Below, piece after piece: positions 24,610 through 33,408 of a stretch of 64,000 nucleotides of DNA (position 1 is the stretch's first letter; every line of letters starts with the position of its first letter). The notes beneath the pieces are model-generated. The model did not search any database and was not told where the DNA came from. It saw only the letters and a program-made list of their open reading frames with translations. The stretch comes from Streptomyces sp. NBC_00483 (lineage in GTDB: Bacteria; Actinomycetota; Actinomycetes; Streptomycetales; Streptomycetaceae): the NCBI RefSeq assembly GCF_036013745.1, contig NZ_CP107880.1, positions 4,712,001 through 4,776,000 on the forward strand, given 5' to 3'. Made by a program: the position numbers and the translations under genes.

Positions 24610-25704
24610 TCACACCCCCACCCCACGCGCCCGCAGCCACGGCAGCGGGTCGATGCCCGAGCCGAACTGCGGCGTGATCCGCACCTCGAAGTGCAGATGC
24701 GGTCCGCTGACGTTGCCGGTCGCGCCGGAGAGGCCGAGGACCTCGCCCGCGTCGAGGCGGGAGCCGACCTTCACGCCGATCCGCGACAGGTGCGCGTACT
24801 GCGTGTAGTAGCCGTCGGCGTGCCGGAGGACCACCTGGTTGCCGAAGCCGTCGCCGCAGCCCGTGAAGACGACGGTCCCGGCGCCGACCGCGCGCACCGG
24901 CGTCCCGGTGGGCACGGCGAAGTCCTGGCCGGTGTGCGTGTGCGCCCACAGGCGGCCGCCCGAGCCGAAGCCCGCCGACAGCGGCGCGGGGCTCACCGGC
25001 TTCACCCAGGCCCGCCCCGTCCGCCCCTTGCCGGCCCGCTTCTGCCCGCCCACGTCGCCGCGCGCACAGTTCCCGCCACCCGTCGGCATCGGCCCGGCCG
25101 CGGGGACCCGCGCACGGGCCCGCCGCACCTCCGCCTCTGCCTTCGCCAGTTTCGCCTCGATGTCTTCGCGGGCGGCCGACCGGCGCTCCTCCTGCGCCTT
25201 GAGCCCCTTCACCAGGCGCGCGGACTCGGCACGCCGGTCGGCGACCCGGTCCCGGGACTCGGTGAGGCGGTCGGTGAGCTGCCGGGCGGCGCGGTCTCCG
25301 CGGCTCGCGCGGACGGTGGCGTCGAGGGCCCGCTGCGGGGAGGACGAGGTGAGCAGCGGCAGCATCGTGCCGAGGCCCGAGGCCCCTTGGTACTCGCTGC
25401 GCGCCTGGCGGCCGAGGGTGGCCCTGAGCACGTCGAGCCGGCGCTGCTCCGCGGCCTGCCGCCGGGCGACGTCGGCAAGCCGGCGCTCGCCCGTGCGCAC
25501 GGCGTCCTGCGCCTTCTCGTGCGCCGCGACGGCGTTCGACGCCTCCTGCATCAGCCGGTCGGCGCGGGCCGAGAGCCGTCCGATGCCGGGGCCGTCGTCC
25601 GCGGACGCCGGGCCGGTGCCGGAGGCGAGGAGCGCGGCGATCGCCGCGGCCACGCATGCGGCCGTCCCCGTACGCCTCGTTGCGTTCCGTCGTACACATC
25701 GCAT
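24610..25704 (-). CDS. secreted M23 (LytM-type) peptidase with coiled coil
   Basis: This 364-residue protein has a signal peptide (about 1-35, ending GPASA). A long coiled-coil region (about 40-215) follows, rich in Arg/Ala/Glu with VRTGERRLADVARRQAAEQR. The C-terminal LytM domain carries zinc ligands in HTGQDFAVPTG and GPHLHFEV. Such enzymes cut peptidoglycan cross-links or act as activators of other hydrolases (EnvC-like). Both metal-binding motifs are intact, so activity is likely. The ATG at 25704 is chosen because the signal peptide begins there; the frame stays open upstream. Between it and the upstream giant gene stands a strong terminator, so it has its own promoter within 25705-25847. 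Confidence 0.9.
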   Translation of the reverse strand: MRCVRRNATRRTGTAACVAAAIAALLASGTGPASADDGPGIGRLSARADRLMQEASNAVAAHEKAQDAVRTGERRLADVARRQAAEQRRLDVLRATLGRQARSEYQGASGLGTMLPLLTSSSPQRALDATVRASRGDRAARQLTDRLTESRDRVADRRAESARLVKGLKAQEERRSAAREDIEAKLAKAEAEVRRARARVPAAGPMPTGGGNCARGDVGGQKRAGKGRTGRAWVKPVSPAPLSAGFGSGGRLWAHTHTGQDFAVPTGTPVRAVGAGTVVFTGCGDGFGNQVVLRHADGYYTQYAHLSRIGVKVGSRLDAGEVLGLSGATGNVSGPHLHFEVRITPQFGSGIDPLPWLRARGVGV

Positions 25705-25847
25705 CGACCGAATGTCGCAAAAAAGACAAGCCGGATGGTTGGACGTCGCCGTGTCGACCGTCCGGAGTCCATCGGACGCACTACACGCGGCGGTGTTACC
25801 CGCGGACACCCCGAGATACCTGGAGAGAGATACCCGGGGATACGGAA

Positions 25848-25897
25848 GCGGCCGTGGGGCCGGTCCTGACACACGGTCAGTCCCGGCCCCACGGCCG
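25848..25897. terminator. long hairpin after the giant surface protein gene
   Basis: A 16-bp GC stem (GCGGCCGTGGGGCCGG with its complement at 25882-25897) encloses an inner CTGAC/GTCAG stem. It lies 22 bp beyond the stop codon of the minus-strand giant gene. Confidence 0.88.
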
Positions 25898-25918
25898 CCT
25901 TTCTGCCACGCGGTGGCG

Positions 25919-28900
25919 TCAGCCGTTGCGGCGCCTCCTGACCGCGACCGTGACCAGGACGCCGAGGCCGAGGGCGAGCGCCGCGGCGATGCCGAGGGCC
26001 CACGTGGTGGCCGCGGAACCGGTGCCCGGGAGTTCACCGTGCGGCTGGTCCGCGTTCGGGGCCTGCGGGGTGTGCGGGTCGGGGTTCTGCGGGTTGGGGG
26101 TGGTGGGCGGGGCGGTCGGGCTCGGGGACGAGGGGTCGGTCGGGGTCGGCGGCTCGGGGACGTCCGTCGTGGTGTTGCAGTCGGGGTCCGTGGAGCCGGG
26201 CTCGCAGGTGGAGCCGTCGGGGCCGGTGACCGCGTTGGTCAGCTTCCGGTCGCCCTTGACGGGGTCGCCCACGGTCACGGAGTAGGTCACGGTGACCTTC
26301 TTCCCGGCCGGGACGGTGCCGTTCCAGGTCACCTCGGGCTTCGCGTAGGAGACGTCACCGGCACTCGCCTCGGCGTCGCCGTTGTACTCCGCGTCGTCGA
26401 GGACCTCGGTGAGGTCGTCGGTGAACGTGGCGCCGGTGTACTCGGCCGGTCCGCTGCTGCCCACGGTCACCGTGTACGTGACCTTGTCGCCCGGCTTCAC
26501 GGAGTCGCTGGCGTCCGAGGACTTGGCGATCTCCAGGTGGGTCGGCTCGACGCGGACCATGTGGTCCTCGACCTCACCGGGCCCGCCGAAGCCGGTCGCC
26601 TTCATGTCCCGGGGAGCCGCGAGGGCCCGGTTGGCGGACGCCTCGCTGTCGTCCCCGAAGATCCGGAGGCGCGCGAAGGTGGTGGACGCCTTCATGGTGT
26701 CCAGGCCGTGCAGTTCGAGCGTGGCCTCGGTGGCACCGTCCGGGACGGTCGTCCTGACCATCTCGTCCGGCTCGAACGTGCCGTTCTCGTTCTTGTCGAG
26801 CCAGCAGGCGAGTTCGGCGTCCTCACCGGTGGTGTTGGTGACGGGCACCTTCGCGGTGTAGCTGTCCTGGTGCTGGTAGAGGGTGACGGTGCCGAGACCG
26901 TCGTCGTCCGAGGCCGAGCGGGCGTCGCGGTGCGGCGTCCCGTCGTTCTCGGCGTTTTCCTCGGAGCCGATCCTGAGGCCGTCGACGATCTCGTGGTACG
27001 CGCCCTGGTTCTTCCGCACGGTGCCGTAGCTGTCGGGCGCGTCACCGAAGTCGTAGGACGGCTTCGGCAGCACGGTGGTGCAGTCCGGGTCGGTGCTGTC
27101 CGGCGGGCAGTTGGAGCCCGGGCCCTCGACGCCGTTGACGTACTTGCCGTCGCCGCCGTCGCGCGGACCTGTCACCGTGAACGAGTACGTCACCGTGGCG
27201 GTGGCGCCCTTCGCCAGGTCCCCGGTCCAGGTCAGCTTCGGCTCCGCGTACGAGACGCGTCCGGAGTCGGCCTTCGCGTCACCGTTGTAGTCGGCGTCGT
27301 CGAGGACCTTCGACAGGTCGTCGGTGAACGTCGCGTCCGGGTGGTCCGCTTCACCGTCGTTGCGGACGGTGACCTTGTAGGAGAGGGTGTCGCCGGTCCG
27401 CGGCTTCTCCGGCTGGACGGTCTTCTTGATCTTCAGCGACGGAACGCCCGCCTCGGTCGAGCAGTCCGGGTCCTTCGTGCCCTCGGGGCAGTTGGTTCCG
27501 GGGCTGGTCGACGTGACGGCGTTCTTCAGGAGCTTGTCGCCCTCCGGCGGGTCCTGCACCGTCACCGAGTACGTGAGCGTGACCGTGGCTCCGGCCGCGA
27601 CGTTCCCGGTCCAGGCCAGCTCCGGCTTGTCGTAGGAGGTCTTGCCGGCCGTGGCCTCGGCGTCGCCGTTGTACTTCGCGTCGTCCAGCAGACCGGTCAG
27701 GTCGTCGCTGAACTTCGCGCCGGGGTAGTCGGCTTCCTTGCTCTCGTTGGTGACGGCCACCGTGTACGTGACCTTGTCGCCGGGCAGCGGCTCCGAGTTG
27801 TCCGAGCTCTTCTTGATCTTCAGAGTGGCGACGGAGTCGGTGGTCGTGCACTTCGGGTCGTCCGAGTCCGGCGGACAGTTGGAGCCCGGGGTGTCCGACG
27901 TCACCGCGTTGGTGAGCTTCTTGTCGCCCTCGGGCGGCGAGCCGACGGTCACCGAGTACTTGACGGTCACCTTGGCGCCCGCCGCGACGTCCCCGGCCCA
28001 GGTCAGCTTCGGCTTGTCGTAGGACAGCTCACCGGAACCGGCCGACGCATCACCGTTGTACTTCGCGTCGTCGAGCACCTTCGACAGGTCGTCCGTGAAG
28101 GTCGCGCCCTTGGCGGTGGCCTTGCCGGTGTTCGTGACGGTCACCGTGTACCTGACCTTGCCACCGGGCTTCACGGAGTCACCGGCGTCCGAGGACTTGG
28201 CGAAGTCCACCGCGGGGATGCCGTGGCTGGTGGTGCACTTCGGGTCGTCCGAACCCTCGGCGCAGTTGGAGCCGGGCGTACCGACGATCTGGTTCGTCAG
28301 CTTCTTGTCGCCCTTGGGCGGCGAGCCGACCTTCACGCTGTACGTGACGGTGGCCTTGCCGCCGGGCTTCAGGTCGCCGGTCCAGGTCAGCTCCGGCTTC
28401 GCGTACGAGACGCTCCCGGAGTCGGCCTTCGCGTCACCGTTGTACTTCGCGTCGTCCAGCACCTTCGACAGATCGTCCGTGAACGTCGCGTCCTTGTACT
28501 CGGCCTTCCCGGTGTTGGTCACCGTCACCTTGTACGTGACGTCGGAGCCGGGGACCGCGTCGTCGGGCGCGGACGAGGTCTTCTCGTACCGCAGGGAGCC
28601 GAGGCCCGTCGTGGTGGAGCACTTCGGGTCGGTGGAACCCTCCTCGCAGTTGGAGCCGGGCGGCCCGGTCACCTTGTTGTCGAGCAGCTTGTCGCCGCGG
28701 ACCGGGGTGTCGACCTTCACTGAGTAGGTGATGGTGGCCTTCGCGCCGGGCTTCAGGTCGCCGGTCCAGGTCAGCTCCGGCTTCGCGTACGAGACGCTCC
28801 CGGAGTCGGCCTTCGCGTCACCGTTGTACTTCGCGTCGTCGAGGACCTTCGACAGGTCGTCCGTGACCTTCGCGCCGTCGTACGCGACACCACCGGTGTT

Positions 28901-31900
28901 GCTGACGGTGACCGTGTACGTGACCTTGTCGCCGGCCTTGCCCTCCTTCGGCTCGGCCGTCTTGACGATCTCCAGCCCCTTGACGGGCGTGCTGGTGGAG
29001 CACTTCGGGTCGTCCGACCCCTCCGGGCAGCTGGAGTCCGGCGGGCCCGTGACCGCGTTGACGAGCTTCTTGTCGCCCTCGGGCGGCGAGCCGACCGTCA
29101 CTGAGTAGGTGAACGTCCGCTTCTTCCCGGCCGGAACGTCCCCGGACCAGGTCAACTTCGGTTCCTTGTAGGAGAGTTCACCCGCGACGGAGTTCGCGTC
29201 ACCGTTGTACGTGGCGTCGTCCAGGACCTTCGTCAGGTCGTCGGTGACCTTCGCGCCCTCGTAGTCGGCCTTGCCCGGGTTGGAGAGCGTGACCGTGTAC
29301 GTCACCTTGTCGCCGGCCTCGACCGACCCGTCGGCGTCGGAGGTCTTGGCGATCTCCAGTCCGCGCAGCGGAATGTCGACCCGGCACTGCGGGTCCTCGG
29401 AATCCGGGCCGCAGTTGGTGTCCGGCGTACCGGTGACGACGTTCACCATGTCGAAGTCGCCGGTGATGGGGGCGTCGACGGTGGCCGAGTAGGTGAAGGA
29501 CACCGTGGAGCGGCCCCGGATGTCACCGGTCCAGGTCAGCTTCGGCTTCTCGTACGAGACCTTGCCGCGGGCCGAGCTGACGTCGTCGTTGTACTTCGCG
29601 TCGTCGATGACGTCGCTCAGGTCGTCGACGACGGTCGCGTCGTCGTAGTCGGCCGGTCCGACGTTGCGGATGTAGACGGTGTACTCGACCTTGCTGCCCG
29701 GGCCCGCGTCGTACGCGTTGGTCGGCGCCTTGAAGATCTCCAGGGCGGCCATCGGCACACTGGTCGTGCACTTCGCGTCCTGGGACCCCTCGGCACAGTT
29801 GGAACCGGGCGGTCCGCTCACGCTGTTGACGAGCTTCTTGTCGCCGCGGGCCGGGTTCTTGACGGTGACGCTGTACGTGATCGTCGCCGAGTCCCCGGGC
29901 TTCAGGTCGCCCTTCCACGTCATCTTCGGTTCGGTGTACGAGACGGCGCCCGAGTCGGCCTTCGCGTCGTCGTTGTACGTGGCGTCGTCCAGGACCTTCG
30001 TCAGGTCGTCGCTGATCTCGGCGCCCTGGTACGCGGTCTTGCCGGTGTTGGCCACCTTCACCGTGTACGTGACCTTGTCACCCGGCTTGGCGTCCTCCTT
30101 GTCGGCGCTCTTGGCGATCTCCAGCGCGGTGAGCTCGGCGGTGGTGGTGCAGTCCGGGTCGGCGGCGGCCCGTGACGCGGGACCCGCGGTGCCTTCGAGG
30201 GCCGAACAGTTGGAGATCGGCGGACCGGTCACCTTGTTGGTCAGGGTGCCGTCGCCGGACCCTGCCGCCTTCGCCTTCACCTTGTACGTGAGGGTCACCG
30301 TGTCGCCGAGCGGAATGTCACCGGTCCACGTGGCGGTCGTGCCGGCCACGTTCAGCGTCCCGCTGCTCGCGGTCGGTTCACCCTCCAGCGCGGCGTCGTC
30401 GAGCACCTTGGACAGGTCGTCGGTGACCGTCTGGTCCTTCAGCGCCGTCTCACCGGTGTTGGCGATCTTCACGGTGTACGTGAGGGTGCCGCCCGGCTCG
30501 ACCTCGGTCTTGTCCGAGGACTTCGTGATCTTCATCGAGCTCTTCGGCTCGGGCGCCTCGATGGTGACCGGGTGGTCCTCGATCTCGCCCACGCCGTCGA
30601 AGGCTCCGGTCGGCTTCGGGTCGGCGACCGTGCCCTCGTACAGGCGAAGGCGCAGGTACGAGTCGCCCGCACTGCGACCGGTGAGCCCCGACCAGTTCAG
30701 CTCGGCCGAGGTGGCGTCCGCCTGGACCGGCACGGTGACCCGCTCGCCCGCGTCGAAGGTGCCGTTGCGGTCGAAGTCGACCCACCCGGCGAGGGTGGCC
30801 GCTTTGCCGGTCTTGTTGTTCACCGGAACCTTGAGCCCGTAGGTGGCCGCTTCCGCGGGGACGGGCGGCACCGTCGAGAGGGCGTCGTCATCGTCACCGG
30901 TGGCGTCCAGCGGGGTCCGTGCGTCGACCTCGGCAGTCACCGTCCTGCCCAGCGTGAGCCGGGCGGGGTCGGCGACCGAACTGGCGCCGCCCTTGGCCTT
31001 CGACGTGCCGTAGGAATCGGGGGCGTCCCCGTACTCGTGCGGGCGCAGACATGCCGCGCCGTCGTTGCCGCCCGTCGTGGGGTCGACATGGCTGACGATC
31101 TTCGGCTTGCCGAGTTCCGACTCCTGGATCGGGCTCTCGGCTGTCGACGTCGTCATGTCGTAGTGGTAGACGGCGCCGTCGGAGTTACGGACCGCGTAGA
31201 AGTTGCCGAGGCTGTCGAAGAAGACACCGCCGAAGGTGTCCTTCGGGTACGTTCCCGCCGTCACCCTCTGGACCTCGGCCGTCTGCGGGTTGAACCGCCT
31301 CAGGTTGCCGGTGCTCTCGTCGACCCCGTACAACCAGCCGTCGACCGGGTTGAGGGCGATGTCCGCGACGTCACCGGGAGCGAAGTTGAAGGCGCGCGCG
31401 CTCAGCACCTTGGAGTACGTGCTGCTCCCGGGGTCGATGTCGACCGTGACCAGCTTGTCGTTGATGTGGTCGATGGCGTAGGCGCGCGTCCCGGCGAGGT
31501 TGGCGGCCAGGGTCTTGGTCCGGCCTCCACTCGGAAATCCGGTCAGCGCCGTCTCGACCTTCTGCCCGGTGGCCGGGTCGACTCGGGTCAGCGTGTCCGC
31601 TGGGCCCGGGATGACGTAGAGGTTCCCGTTGAGACGGCTGTACGCGATGCTTCCGCCGACCCGCGGTTCGCCCGGCAGCGGGGTCTGGGCCCCTGTGGCC
31701 AGATCGACGGTGAACAGGCTCGCGCCGGAGGGAGTGCCCTGGTTCAGGTACACGGTGTCGGTGCAGATGCTCCGGGGCTCGGTGGGTACCGGCGGCTCGT
31801 CGACGGTCACGGTCGCGCACGTAGTCGGCGGCTTGAGCCCCTTCACGTCGGCGAGGTTCTCGGCGCAGTTCTTGTACGCGCCCGCCTTCTTCGCCGTGAC

Positions 31901-33016
31901 GTTCACGCTCAGCGTGCAGGACCTCTGGCCGGCCGTCAGGTCGCCCTTCAGCTGGACCGAGGAGCCGCCGGGCGTCGCGGTCGCCACGCCGTTGGTGCAG
32001 GTCGTGGTGGCGGAGGCGGGGTCGGCGACGGTCATGCCCCCGGGCAGGCTGTCGGTGAACGACCAGCCCTTCTTCGCCAGCAGGTCGGAGGTGTTGGTGA
32101 CGGTGAAGGTCAGCTTCGTGGCGCCGCCCGACGCCATCGTGCTCTTGTCGAAGGCCTTGTCGATCTGCGGCGAGACGTCGAGGACGCGGATGTCGTCGAC
32201 GGCGTGGTCGTTGCCGGTGGGACTGCCGTTGTCGTTGGTCATGCGGACGCCCAACTGGCTGCCGGGGAACAGCACGGGGGTGTCGGCGGTGAGCTTGGCG
32301 ACTTCGTTGCGATCAATGGTCTGCGCGTCGGTGGCGGTACAGGGATCCATCACCTTGCTGCTCGCGGGGAGCGCGGTCTGCCCGTCCATCGCGTAGAACC
32401 GGAACTTGGGACCCCCGTAGTAACAGGTGGTCCCGGTCGCGACGGCGGTCGCCCCGAAGGTGAGGAACCGGTTGGCGGGGACCTGGATGGTCTTCGCCGT
32501 TTCGAACTGGACCTTCTTGGCGCCCGGTCCGGGATTGTCGGTGTAGGCGCCCAGTCCGTGGTTCTCGGCGGAGTCGGCCGAGCCGTTGTACTGGCCGAGC
32601 ACGTCGGCCAGGTCCCGCATGATGTTCCACCAGCTCGCCTGGGAGCGGCAGGACTTGACGCCCGGGGCATACCCCTCCGAGTCGGCCTTGTTGAGCACCC
32701 AGCCGTTGCAGTGCTCCAGCCAGCCGGAGTCGGCCTTGTACGTCATGTTCCGCGGAGGGCCGCCGACGTGGTCGGTGAGCAGCCTCGCGCCTTCTGGAGG
32801 ATCGTTCTCGAAGTCCTCCTTGAACAACTCGGTCGGGTCGGCGGGCGTGCCCGGGGCGGCAGCCGCGCGCTCCTCACCCGCGGCCGAGGCACCGGCGGCC
32901 TCCACCACCGGTAGCGGCGCCGCCACCATCGCGAGCACGGCGCCGAGCACCACCCCCGCCGCGGACGCGCGCCGTGGCACCCGCCAACGTCGCAACCACT
33001 GCCTCGGGCCGTCCAC
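25919..33016 (-). CDS. giant wall-anchored repeat protein (DUF11 repeats, GEVED domains, LPXTG-type anchor)
   Basis: This surface protein of about 2365 residues begins with an arginine-rich signal peptide (about 1-40). An N-terminal lectin-like region and a beta-propeller-like region (DUF6923 type, with LFTVDLATGAQTP and AYAIDHINDKLVTVD) follow. Next come a GEVED domain (YGDAPDSYG to GVGEIEDH), nine consecutive DUF11-type repeats of about 130 residues (GDKVTYTV, KVLDDA, NGDAKA, TWTGDL, TYSV, GSNC, KCTT), a second GEVED domain and a tenth repeat. A Pro/Thr-rich wall-spanning stretch, the sortase motif LPGTG, a hydrophobic helix and RRRRNG end it. The GTG at 33016 has GGAGG 7 bases upstream. 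Role: adhesin or aerial/wall surface fibre. No sortase gene is in the window. Confidence 0.9.
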   Translation of the reverse strand: MDGPRQWLRRWRVPRRASAAGVVLGAVLAMVAAPLPVVEAAGASAAGEERAAAAPGTPADPTELFKEDFENDPPEGARLLTDHVGGPPRNMTYKADSGWLEHCNGWVLNKADSEGYAPGVKSCRSQASWWNIMRDLADVLGQYNGSADSAENHGLGAYTDNPGPGAKKVQFETAKTIQVPANRFLTFGATAVATGTTCYYGGPKFRFYAMDGQTALPASSKVMDPCTATDAQTIDRNEVAKLTADTPVLFPGSQLGVRMTNDNGSPTGNDHAVDDIRVLDVSPQIDKAFDKSTMASGGATKLTFTVTNTSDLLAKKGWSFTDSLPGGMTVADPASATTTCTNGVATATPGGSSVQLKGDLTAGQRSCTLSVNVTAKKAGAYKNCAENLADVKGLKPPTTCATVTVDEPPVPTEPRSICTDTVYLNQGTPSGASLFTVDLATGAQTPLPGEPRVGGSIAYSRLNGNLYVIPGPADTLTRVDPATGQKVETALTGFPSGGRTKTLAANLAGTRAYAIDHINDKLVTVDIDPGSSTYSKVLSARAFNFAPGDVADIALNPVDGWLYGVDESTGNLRRFNPQTAEVQRVTAGTYPKDTFGGVFFDSLGNFYAVRNSDGAVYHYDMTTSTAESPIQESELGKPKIVSHVDPTTGGNDGAACLRPHEYGDAPDSYGTSKAKGGASSVADPARLTLGRTVTAEVDARTPLDATGDDDDALSTVPPVPAEAATYGLKVPVNNKTGKAATLAGWVDFDRNGTFDAGERVTVPVQADATSAELNWSGLTGRSAGDSYLRLRLYEGTVADPKPTGAFDGVGEIEDHPVTIEAPEPKSSMKITKSSDKTEVEPGGTLTYTVKIANTGETALKDQTVTDDLSKVLDDAALEGEPTASSGTLNVAGTTATWTGDIPLGDTVTLTYKVKAKAAGSGDGTLTNKVTGPPISNCSALEGTAGPASRAAADPDCTTTAELTALEIAKSADKEDAKPGDKVTYTVKVANTGKTAYQGAEISDDLTKVLDDATYNDDAKADSGAVSYTEPKMTWKGDLKPGDSATITYSVTVKNPARGDKKLVNSVSGPPGSNCAEGSQDAKCTTSVPMAALEIFKAPTNAYDAGPGSKVEYTVYIRNVGPADYDDATVVDDLSDVIDDAKYNDDVSSARGKVSYEKPKLTWTGDIRGRSTVSFTYSATVDAPITGDFDMVNVVTGTPDTNCGPDSEDPQCRVDIPLRGLEIAKTSDADGSVEAGDKVTYTVTLSNPGKADYEGAKVTDDLTKVLDDATYNGDANSVAGELSYKEPKLTWSGDVPAGKKRTFTYSVTVGSPPEGDKKLVNAVTGPPDSSCPEGSDDPKCSTSTPVKGLEIVKTAEPKEGKAGDKVTYTVTVSNTGGVAYDGAKVTDDLSKVLDDAKYNGDAKADSGSVSYAKPELTWTGDLKPGAKATITYSVKVDTPVRGDKLLDNKVTGPPGSNCEEGSTDPKCSTTTGLGSLRYEKTSSAPDDAVPGSDVTYKVTVTNTGKAEYKDATFTDDLSKVLDDAKYNGDAKADSGSVSYAKPELTWTGDLKPGGKATVTYSVKVGSPPKGDKKLTNQIVGTPGSNCAEGSDDPKCTTSHGIPAVDFAKSSDAGDSVKPGGKVRYTVTVTNTGKATAKGATFTDDLSKVLDDAKYNGDASAGSGELSYDKPKLTWAGDVAAGAKVTVKYSVTVGSPPEGDKKLTNAVTSDTPGSNCPPDSDDPKCTTTDSVATLKIKKSSDNSEPLPGDKVTYTVAVTNESKEADYPGAKFSDDLTGLLDDAKYNGDAEATAGKTSYDKPELAWTGNVAAGATVTLTYSVTVQDPPEGDKLLKNAVTSTSPGTNCPEGTKDPDCSTEAGVPSLKIKKTVQPEKPRTGDTLSYKVTVRNDGEADHPDATFTDDLSKVLDDADYNGDAKADSGRVSYAEPKLTWTGDLAKGATATVTYSFTVTGPRDGGDGKYVNGVEGPGSNCPPDSTDPDCTTVLPKPSYDFGDAPDSYGTVRKNQGAYHEIVDGLRIGSEENAENDGTPHRDARSASDDDGLGTVTLYQHQDSYTAKVPVTNTTGEDAELACWLDKNENGTFEPDEMVRTTVPDGATEATLELHGLDTMKASTTFARLRIFGDDSEASANRALAAPRDMKATGFGGPGEVEDHMVRVEPTHLEIAKSSDASDSVKPGDKVTYTVTVGSSGPAEYTGATFTDDLTEVLDDAEYNGDAEASAGDVSYAKPEVTWNGTVPAGKKVTVTYSVTVGDPVKGDRKLTNAVTGPDGSTCEPGSTDPDCNTTTDVPEPPTPTDPSSPSPTAPPTTPNPQNPDPHTPQAPNADQPHGELPGTGSAATTWALGIAAALALGLGVLVTVAVRRRRNG
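26125..30545 (-). repeat. tandem DUF11 coding repeats, about 390 bp each
   Basis: Ten units of about 390 bp encode the DUF11 domains of the giant protein; a GEVED domain at about 26540-27060 separates the last unit. Long stretches are nearly or fully identical between units: the segment near 28396-28452 recurs 390 bp later near 28786, and a related copy lies near 27247. This points to recent unequal recombination or gene conversion, and copy number probably varies between strains. Assembly from short reads could also collapse this array. Confidence 0.85.
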
Positions 33017-33066
33017 CACTCCACCTCCGTCACGGAAAGTAACCAGGAATGATAGAAAGCTCACAC

Positions 33067-33098
33067 GCCGCTTATGTGACGAACGGCACATAAGCGGC
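33067..33098 (-). promoter_or_regulatory. perfect 12-bp inverted repeat with a Crp-type motif
   Basis: GCCGCTTATGTG at 33067-33078 is repeated inverted at 33087-33098 around an 8-base spacer, 51-82 bp upstream of the giant gene start. The centre reads GTG-ACGAAC-GGCAC, which fits the Streptomyces Crp consensus GTG(N)6GNCAC as I remember it. It could be an operator for the cAMP receptor protein or another symmetric regulator. A 5'-UTR hairpin is the other reading. Confidence 0.6.
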
Positions 33099-33179
33099 CA
33101 GCGGCCCGATTCCACCCGGGCGGCCCAAGGAAGATCGAACAGACATCCGCACCGATCCCGTGTACCCTTGACGTGCAAG

Positions 33180-33285
33180 CGAAGGGGAGTAGCCCCGCAA
33201 ACCGGTCGTCGACACACTGGAACCCCCGGGTTCCCGGTGGCCGGGCTCGGACCGCCTCGGGCGGGACGGGTGGGCGAGACCTTCG
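33180..33285 (+). promoter_or_regulatory. yybP-ykoY (manganese) riboswitch
   Basis: The leader of the GDT1-type gene carries the yybP-ykoY hallmarks: GAAGGGGAGTAGCC at 33181-33194, CGTCGACACACT at 33207-33218 and GCGAGACCTTCG ending at 33285. P1 is closed by CGAAGG (33180-33185) and CCTTCG (33280-33285). The variable GC-rich stem lies between. This class senses Mn2+ and is commonly found in front of manganese exporters and UPF0016/GDT1 genes, as here. The promoter is probably just upstream, near TTGACG at 33169. It was assigned by eye; a covariance search was not possible. Confidence 0.8.
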
Positions 33286-33408
33286 ACCAGGCAGAACACA
33301 GCACACGTACGCACCCACGCATACGTGTGTCCGCTGCCGGGTCGAGTGGTCCTCCCTACGCAGCGGGGCGGGGTTCACAACGGCCCGGCCCGCACAGAAA
33401 GCGCCCCC

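Noticed and set aside
25705..25847. Possible c-di-AMP (ydaO) riboswitch before the M23 peptidase
   Set aside because: Cell-wall hydrolase genes in Streptomyces often carry it, but I could not find its conserved core sequences here.
24839..28723. Plus-strand open frame of about 1,290 codons opposite the M23 and giant surface genes
   Set aside because: It crosses two real genes and a terminator on the opposite strand and has no domain; its internal repeats only mirror the DUF11 repeats.
26125..30545. Regular repeats that could be taken for a CRISPR or minisatellite array
   Set aside because: The period is about 390 bp, in frame, and encodes protein domains; there are no short repeats with unique spacers.
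33017..33322. Longer start for the giant surface protein (up to 33322)
   Set aside because: It would run through the Crp-like palindrome and has no signal peptide at its start; GGAGG lies correctly before GTG 33016.
33325..33408. Longer start of the GDT1-type protein
   Set aside because: The extension is not hydrophobic, lies just behind the riboswitch and lacks a ribosome site; homologous helices begin at the ATG at 33409.
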